Source: Alphaproteobacteria bacterium
Lineage (GTDB): Bacteria > Pseudomonadota > Alphaproteobacteria > Micavibrionales > UBA2020
NCBI GenBank assembly: GCA_020853455.1
Contig: JADYYV010000204.1
Span: 1-10,163, forward strand
Direction of reading: 5' to 3'
DNA length: 10,163 nucleotides
Positions 5,848 to 10,163 of this stretch are shown here, in pieces; positions within the stretch are counted from its first letter, which is position 1; the number at the start of each line of letters is the position of its first letter. Below the pieces are notes generated by a model. The model worked only from the letters and a program-made list of their open reading frames with translations. It made no database searches and was not told the DNA's origin. The position numbers and the translations under genes were made by a program.

Positions 5848-5864
5848 CGTATACTCCCTTGGGA

Positions 5865-6797
5865 TTAAATATTAAAAACTTTGACCGGATGAAGCTCTAT
5901 CCCATTCTTCTCAAGAAGGGCGAGGGGCTTGTTGTCCCCAACGGCCAGCACCAAGGTGGTTGTTTCGTCGATACCGGCCACCGTCAGGCGTTCGATATCG
6001 GGTCGCGACAAAAACCTCAGGGTCTGGCCCTGCCGAATACGGCTGATCTCCAATCCTGTCATGGCTAGTGCCGGGATGTCGTCCAGCACAGTCTCCACAG
6101 GCATCAGAACCTGATCAGGAGCGGCAGATTGCATTATTTTCTCGAATTCGTCCAGAGAAATCGAGTTTTCTTCCGTAAAGCCGCCGACAGCCGTGCGGCG
6201 GAGCAGGGAAACATGGCCAAAACAGCCCAGAATCTGCCCCATATCGCGGGCAATCGACCGCACATAGGTGCCTTTTCCGCAGTTTAGCTCGAATTCGGCC
6301 TCGTTTTCGGTGGTTTTCAGCAGTTTAAAGTCGTAAACCACCACATTCCGGGGCTGGATATCGACTTTTTCGCCTTCGCGGGCCAAATCATAGGCCCTTT
6401 CGCCGTCGATTTTGATGGCGGAGAACTGGGGCGGGGTCTGGGAAATCGTGCCGATGAAGCGGGGGATCAGGGCGGTGATTTCAGCCTCGGTCGGGCGCTT
6501 GTCGGAGCTTTGGGTGACGGCGCCTTCGCAGTCGTCGGTCGTGCGCGCCTCGCCCCATTTTACGGTAAATTTGTAGATCTTGTCGCTGTCTTGCACAAAC
6601 GGGATGGTCTTGGTGGCTTCCCCCAGCGCAATCGGCAGGATGCCGGTCGCGAGCGGATCCAGCGTGCCCGCATGGCCAAGCTTCTGCGCCTGCGTCAACC
6701 GCCGCACCCGGCCAATCGCCTGCGTCGATGTAATGCCCAGCGGCTTGTCGAGGTTCAGCCAGCCGTGGACGGGGGTGCCTTTTTTGTTTCTAGCCAT
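5865..6797 (-). CDS. truB: tRNA pseudouridine(55) synthase
   Basis: 310 aa. It makes pseudouridine at position 55 in the T-loop of tRNAs. GWLNLDKPLGITS (12-24) and GHAGTLDPLATG (41-52) are the TruB hallmarks, with catalytic Asp47. YKFTVKWGEARTTDD (75-89), FSAIKIDGERAYDLAREG and GTYVRSIARDMG follow in the expected order, with a C-terminal PUA-like region near 245-300. The ATG at 6797 lies inside the last codons of the DUF559 gene (8-bp overlap). The only Shine-Dalgarno-like sequence (GGGGAAAAGAG) is partly made of the end of repeat copy C, so translation of truB may depend on the inserted element or on coupling. A 17-bp gap separates it from rpsO. Confidence 0.97.
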   Translation of the reverse strand: MARNKKGTPVHGWLNLDKPLGITSTQAIGRVRRLTQAQKLGHAGTLDPLATGILPIALGEATKTIPFVQDSDKIYKFTVKWGEARTTDDCEGAVTQSSDKRPTEAEITALIPRFIGTISQTPPQFSAIKIDGERAYDLAREGEKVDIQPRNVVVYDFKLLKTTENEAEFELNCGKGTYVRSIARDMGQILGCFGHVSLLRRTAVGGFTEENSISLDEFEKIMQSAAPDQVLMPVETVLDDIPALAMTGLEISRIRQGQTLRFLSRPDIERLTVAGIDETTTLVLAVGDNKPLALLEKNGIELHPVKVFNI

Positions 6798-7245
6798 CGG
6801 GACTCTTTTCCCCTCTCCCGCCCTTGCGGGAGAGGGCCAGGGTGAGGGTGAGTATTACGCCATCAATATTCGTCATGACATCGTTATTCCAGAAACGCAG
6901 CACTTCGTATCCCCGTGACTGTAAATATTCCGTGCGCACTTTATCGGCCTTGTTGTCACAATGTTGGCCACCGTCAATCTCGATAACAAGCTTTACGGCG
7001 GGGCAGGCAAAATCGACGATATAGCTGCCGATGGGATGCTGGCGGCGGAATTTGTAATTCTCGAAGCGGCGGTCTTTGAAAAGATTCCAGATGGTTTTTT
7101 CGCAGTCGGTCTGGTTGTGGCGTAGCTTTCGGGCTTTGGGAGTGTTTTTGCGTCGGATGGCCGCCCAAGACTCACCCTCACCCCGGCCCTCTCCCGCGAG
7201 GGCGGGAGAGGGGGCTGCGGCGATTGCCCCTTGATTATCTTTCAT
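6790..7245 (-). CDS. DUF559 domain (Vsr-like PD-(D/E)XK) endonuclease-family protein in a repeat-bounded cassette
   Basis: 151 aa from ATG 7245. The core (about 38-132) is a typical DUF559 protein: LRHNQTDCEKTIWNLFKDRR (41-60), YKFRRQHPIGSYIVDF (64-79), VIEIDGGQH (87-95) and GYEVLRFWNNDV (112-123). Asp78, Glu89 and Asp91 are the probable nuclease residues of the Vsr-related PD-(D/E)XK fold. Substrate and biological role are not established for this family as far as I know. Residues 12-25 and about 132-148 are translated from repeat copies D and C, so the repeats form both ends of the protein. The start overlaps the rbfA stop by 11 bp and the stop overlaps truB by 8 bp. No strong ribosome site is visible, so coupling to rbfA is likely. 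No start codon exists between the left repeat and the core. In-frame ATGs at 7266 and 7269 are alternatives. Confidence 0.85.
   Translation of the reverse strand: MKDNQGAIAAAPSPALAGEGRGEGESWAAIRRKNTPKARKLRHNQTDCEKTIWNLFKDRRFENYKFRRQHPIGSYIVDFACPAVKLVIEIDGGQHCDNKADKVRTEYLQSRGYEVLRFWNNDVMTNIDGVILTLTLALSRKGGRGEKSPDG
6810..6853 (+). repeat. Inverted palindromic repeat, copy C (truB-side end of DUF559 cassette)
   Basis: CCCTCTCCCGC (6811-6821) and GCGGGAGAGGG (6826-6836) form an 11-bp stem with loop CCTT. A tail CCAGGGTGAGGGTGAGT points into the cassette. It matches the reverse complement of copy D at 42 of 44 positions. It encodes the C-terminal ALSRKGGRGE of the DUF559 protein. Confidence 0.9.
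7170..7213 (-). repeat. Inverted palindromic repeat, copy D (rbfA-side end of DUF559 cassette)
   Basis: CCCTCTCCCGC (7187-7197) and GCGGGAGAGGG (7202-7212) form the stem with loop GAGG, and the tail again points inward. It differs from copy C only in one loop base and one tail base. It encodes PSPALAGEGRGEGE of the DUF559 protein. Its outer edge is 21 bp from the rbfA stop codon. Confidence 0.9.
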
Positions 7246-7672
7246 CGTCTTGGTCGTCTTCATCATCCCGTGCGGGCGCGTGGACGTCTTTCTGGACGCG
7301 TTCCTGGCGGAGGATGCCTTCGATATGGGCGGCGTTTTCGAAGCTGTGGTCGAAGCGGAACGAGACCTTGGGCGCGTAACGCAGGTCGAGTTCGGGGCCG
7401 ATTTCGGAGCGGAAATAGCCGGATGCCCGGTTGAGCGCATGGACGATTTCATCCGCGTTCTTGCCGCCGAGCGGCATGACATAGGCGGTTGCGTGTTTCA
7501 GGTCGGGGCCGATCTCGACCGCGGTGATGGTGATCAGGCTGGCTTGCGCCAAGGCCGGGTCATGCAGCTCGCCGCGGCGCAATACGGCCGACAGGATGTG
7601 GCGGATACGTTCGGCCACGCGCAGCTGGCGCTGGCCGGGTTCGGCGCGGGAAGTGGGCGTGCGGCGCTTCAT
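7235..7672 (-). CDS. rbfA: 30S ribosome-binding factor A
   Basis: 145 aa. RbfA is a KH-fold factor that binds the immature 30S subunit, helps mature the 5' end of 16S rRNA and supports growth in the cold. QRQLRVAERIRHILSAVLRR (14-33), ITITAVEIGPDLKHATAYVMPL (47-68), FRSEIGPELDLRYAPKVSFRFD (87-108) are the family blocks in order. It ends in a very acidic tail (DDEDDQDDER), a usual variation. The ATG has AAGG 6 nt upstream, beginning in the infB stop region, and the gap to infB is 8 bp. The 3' end overlaps the DUF559 start by 11 bp. Confidence 0.96.
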   Translation of the reverse strand: MKRRTPTSRAEPGQRQLRVAERIRHILSAVLRRGELHDPALAQASLITITAVEIGPDLKHATAYVMPLGGKNADEIVHALNRASGYFRSEIGPELDLRYAPKVSFRFDHSFENAAHIEGILRQERVQKDVHAPARDDEDDQDDER

Positions 7673-7680
7673 CGTTAACC

Positions 7681-10163
7681 TTACGCCGTGCCTTCCAGCG
7701 TGCGGGCCGAGCTTTCGATCTCGAACGCCTCGATCACGTCGCCGTCCTTGATGTCGTCATAGCTTTCAAACGCCATCCCGCATTCATAGCCCTTCTGCAC
7801 TTCGCGAACTTCGTCCTTGAAGCGGCGCAGGGTTTTGAGCGTGCCGGTATGAATGACCACGTTGTCGCGCAGCAGGCGGACTTTCGCGCCGCGCTTGACG
7901 AGGCCTTCGGTGACGAAGCAACCGGCGATCTTGCCGGTCTTGCTGACCTCGAACACTTTGCGGATTTCCGCGTAGCCGATGAACTTTTCCTTCATCTCGG
8001 GCGAGAGCAGGCCGCCCAGCAGCTGTTTCACTTCGTCGATCACTTCGTAGATGATCGAGTAGTAGCGGATTTCGACGCCGTCGCGCTTCGCAAGGTCGCG
8101 TGCCTGCGGGTTCGCGCGCACGTTGAAGCCGATGATGAGCGCATCCGACGCGTTCGCAAGGGTGATGTCGGATTCGGTGATCGCGCCGACGCCGGAATGC
8201 AGCACCTGCACTTTCACTTCCTTGTTTTCCTCGGTCACTTTGTTCAAAGCGCCCGCGATCGCCTCGATCGAGCCGTGCACGTCGCCCTTGATGATGACGT
8301 TCAGCATCTTGGCGGAGCCCGCCTGGATGTCGGTGATCATCTGGTCGATGCCGCGGCCCTTGCCTTTTGCGGCGGCCAGCGCGCGTTTTTTGCGCAGGCG
8401 GAATTCGGCGACTTCGCGCGCCTTCGCCTCGTCGGCGACGACGGCGAAATCATCGCCCGCTTCGGGGGTGCCGGTCAGGCCCTGCACTTCCACGGGCTGG
8501 CCGGGGAAGGCGGTCTTGATCAGCGCGCCGCGGTCGTCATGCAGCGTTTTCACGCGGCCCCATTCGGTGCCGGAAACGAAGATGTCGCCCTGTTTCAGCG
8601 TGCCGGACTGGACGAGGACGGTCGCAACCGAGCCCTTGCCCTGTTCGACGCGGGATTCGATGACGGCGCCGTGCGCGGAACGGTTCGGGTTCGCGCGCAG
8701 GTGCAGGACTTCGGCCTGCAGCAGGATCGCTTCTTCGAGGGAGTCGAGGTTCTTGCGGGTTTTCGCGGAAACTTCGACCGACTGGCTGTCGCCGCCCATG
8801 TCTTCGGTGACCACTTCATATTGCAGAAGTTCCTGGCGGACCTTGTTGGGGTTGGCGGTGGGCAGGTCGCATTTGTTGATCGCGATAATCATCGGCTTGC
8901 CGGCCGCTTTCGCGTGGCTGATCGCCTCGACCGTCTGGGGCATCACGCTGTCATCGGCAGCCACGACGAGAATGACGATGTCGGTGACATCGGCGCCGCG
9001 CGCGCGCATTTCGGTGAAGGCCGCGTGGCCGGGGGTGTCGATGAAGGTGATCTTCTTGCCGGCCTTGGTCGTGATCTGGTACGCGCCGATGTGCTGGGTG
9101 ATGCCGCCGGCCTCGCCCGACACGACGTCGGTCGCGCGGATCGCGTCGAGCAGCGAGGTTTTGCCGTGGTCGACGTGACCCATGATAGTCACGACCGGCG
9201 GGCGGCCGACGAGGTCGGCTTCGCTGTCTTCGATCTTCAGGCCGGTTTCGACGTCGGATTCCGACACGCGCTTGATGGTGTGGCCGAAGTCGTGGACGAT
9301 GAGTTCGGCGGTGTCCTGATCGATCGGCTGGTTGCCGGTCGCCATGATGCCGAGGCCCATGAGCTTTTTCACGACGTCGCCGAGGCGTTCCGACATGCGG
9401 TTCGCCAGTTCCTGCACGGTGATGACTTCGGGAACGGTGACTTCGCGGTATTGTTTTGCCTGCGCGGGCGTCTGCACAGCCATCTTGGCGCGCATGCGGG
9501 CGCGGGCGCGCTGCTGCGCCGCCATCGACGGGCTCTTGGAATCGCGGTCTTCGAAACCGTCGTTCAGCACCTGGCTGACGGTCATCTTGCCGCCGCCGCG
9601 CTTGCGCTGCTGCTGCGCGCCGAAACGGCCGGCGCCGCGCTTGCGGTTGATTTCATCGACGACGGAGGAGGGCGCGGCGTCGGGGCCGAAATCCTTGCGG
9701 CCGGCGGGCATGCCGCGGCGGTCTTCGTCGGGGGCAACCGGCGCGCCGACGCGCGGGTTGTTGGTCGCGTTGGCGCTGCGGGTCGCGTCGCGGCGCTTGC
9801 GTTCGGCTTCTTCCGCCTGGTTGAGCTGGCGGAGTTTTGCCGTTTCCTGTTCGCGCGCGCGGTCGGCGGCGGACATGGTATCGACCGGCGCGGGGGCTGC
9901 CGCGGGCGCTTCTTCCTCGACCGGCTGGTTCTTGATGACCAGTTTCTGGTATTGCGGCGCGGGCGCGGCGTCGCGGGGGCTTGCCTGTGCGAGCGCAAGG
10001 GCGCGCTTGCGGGCTTCGGCCTCCGCGGTGGTCAGGTGGATGTCACCGCTGGCTTTTTCTTCCGCCTGACGCGCGGCTTCGGCTTGCGCGCCGCGTTTTT
10101 TCTTCACCTCGACGGCGACAGGCTTGGCGCTGCGGCCCATGGCCATGTTCTGGCGCGGCGCGG
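7681..10163 (-). CDS. infB: Translation initiation factor IF-2 (5' end beyond the window)
   Basis: At least 826 codons are visible. IF-2 is the GTPase that brings initiator fMet-tRNA to the 30S subunit and promotes subunit joining. Counting from an internal ATG at 10146, there is a long charged Ala/Arg/Glu-rich N-terminal region (1-235), an IF2_N domain (about 238-290, VPEVITVQELANRM), G1 GHVDHGKT (323-330), G3 DTPGH (370-374) and G4 NKCD (424-427). The domain II barrel and C-terminal IF2-C domain follow, ending in IESSARTLEGTA. The frame is open to the window edge. The residues just upstream (RQN) plus GRS...VAVEVKKKRG match the conserved alphaproteobacterial N-terminal motif, and no ribosome site precedes ATG 10146. 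The true start therefore lies further upstream, outside this sequence. It is the first visible gene of the operon; nusA would be expected upstream. Confidence 0.97.
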   Translation of the reverse strand, partial: APRQNMAMGRSAKPVAVEVKKKRGAQAEAARQAEEKASGDIHLTTAEAEARKRALALAQASPRDAAPAPQYQKLVIKNQPVEEEAPAAAPAPVDTMSAADRAREQETAKLRQLNQAEEAERKRRDATRSANATNNPRVGAPVAPDEDRRGMPAGRKDFGPDAAPSSVVDEINRKRGAGRFGAQQQRKRGGGKMTVSQVLNDGFEDRDSKSPSMAAQQRARARMRAKMAVQTPAQAKQYREVTVPEVITVQELANRMSERLGDVVKKLMGLGIMATGNQPIDQDTAELIVHDFGHTIKRVSESDVETGLKIEDSEADLVGRPPVVTIMGHVDHGKTSLLDAIRATDVVSGEAGGITQHIGAYQITTKAGKKITFIDTPGHAAFTEMRARGADVTDIVILVVAADDSVMPQTVEAISHAKAAGKPMIIAINKCDLPTANPNKVRQELLQYEVVTEDMGGDSQSVEVSAKTRKNLDSLEEAILLQAEVLHLRANPNRSAHGAVIESRVEQGKGSVATVLVQSGTLKQGDIFVSGTEWGRVKTLHDDRGALIKTAFPGQPVEVQGLTGTPEAGDDFAVVADEAKAREVAEFRLRKKRALAAAKGKGRGIDQMITDIQAGSAKMLNVIIKGDVHGSIEAIAGALNKVTEENKEVKVQVLHSGVGAITESDITLANASDALIIGFNVRANPQARDLAKRDGVEIRYYSIIYEVIDEVKQLLGGLLSPEMKEKFIGYAEIRKVFEVSKTGKIAGCFVTEGLVKRGAKVRLLRDNVVIHTGTLKTLRRFKDEVREVQKGYECGMAFESYDDIKDGDVIEAFEIESSARTLEGTA

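Larger units (their letters stand above)
6810..7213. mobile_element. Putative 404-bp DUF559 cassette bounded by inverted 44-bp repeats
   Basis: Two near-identical inverted palindromic repeats enclose a 316-bp core holding only the DUF559 domain, placed precisely between rbfA and truB. Without it, the rbfA stop and truB start would be about 33 bp apart, normal for this operon. I see no target-site duplication and no transposase. Mobility is inferred from the architecture. Confidence 0.5.

Noticed and set aside
3576..7213. Repeated palindromes as a CRISPR array
   Set aside because: Only four copies, in alternating orientation, far apart and without regular spacers; no cas genes are nearby.
7246..7482. 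N-terminal extension of the DUF559 frame back to 7482
   Set aside because: This part is an out-of-frame reading of rbfA with Ser/Arg-rich composition and no family similarity.
8123..9178. Long plus-strand open frame (351 codons) opposite infB
   Set aside because: It is antisense to the conserved GTPase region of IF-2, rich in Ser/Arg/Ala, with no recognisable domain. It is a by-product of GC-rich codon bias.
9332..10069. Plus-strand open frame of 245 codons opposite the infB N-terminal region
   Set aside because: Low-complexity Ala/Arg/Ser translation antisense to a repetitive coding region, with no ribosome site.

Overview
The window comes from a GC-rich alphaproteobacterial chromosome. 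The evidence is the infB-rbfA-truB-rpsO order, an IF2 N-terminus with the alphaproteobacterial GRS...VAVEVKKKR type of motif, and dispersed CCCTCTCCCGC / GTCATGCCCGCC palindromes of the kind common in this class. I cannot name the genus. Most genes look about 60% GC by eye. One gene, at 4646-5512, is clearly much more AT-rich.

Left part (54-2732, + strand): a compact four-gene operon. Two tandem GpmA-like histidine phosphatases/phosphoglycerate mutases are followed, with 4-bp start/stop overlaps, by a secreted protein with a C-terminal membrane anchor and by a small cysteine-containing lipoprotein. It converges, across an inverted pair of REP-like palindromes, on a 205-aa minus-strand protein (2885-3502). 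That protein looks like a RelA/SpoT-type HD domain that has lost its metal ligands.

Middle (3503-5556): a 422-bp divergent intergenic region carries a promoter for the 205-aa gene, an inverted pair of CCCTCTCCCGC palindromes, an AT-rich stretch, and a likely promoter plus operator for a D-3-hydroxybutyrate dehydrogenase (bdhA). Converging on bdhA, and overlapping its 3' end by 62 bp, is an AT-rich gene for a PutAbiC-type putative phage abortive-infection membrane protein. Its ribosome-binding site lies immediately behind the rpsO terminator.

Right part (5578-10163, - strand): the translation operon infB (5' end outside the window), rbfA, truB, rpsO. A DUF559 (Vsr-like, PD-(D/E)XK) endonuclease gene has been inserted between rbfA and truB. 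It is bounded by two inverted 44-bp palindromic repeats that differ at only two positions, and it overlaps both neighbours by a few bases, so the operon is preserved. The same repeat family occurs as an 'empty' inverted pair at 3576-3707.

The most notable things are the repeat-bounded DUF559 cassette with its empty counterpart, and the probably acquired PutAbiC gene sitting in the position where pnp usually follows rpsO.
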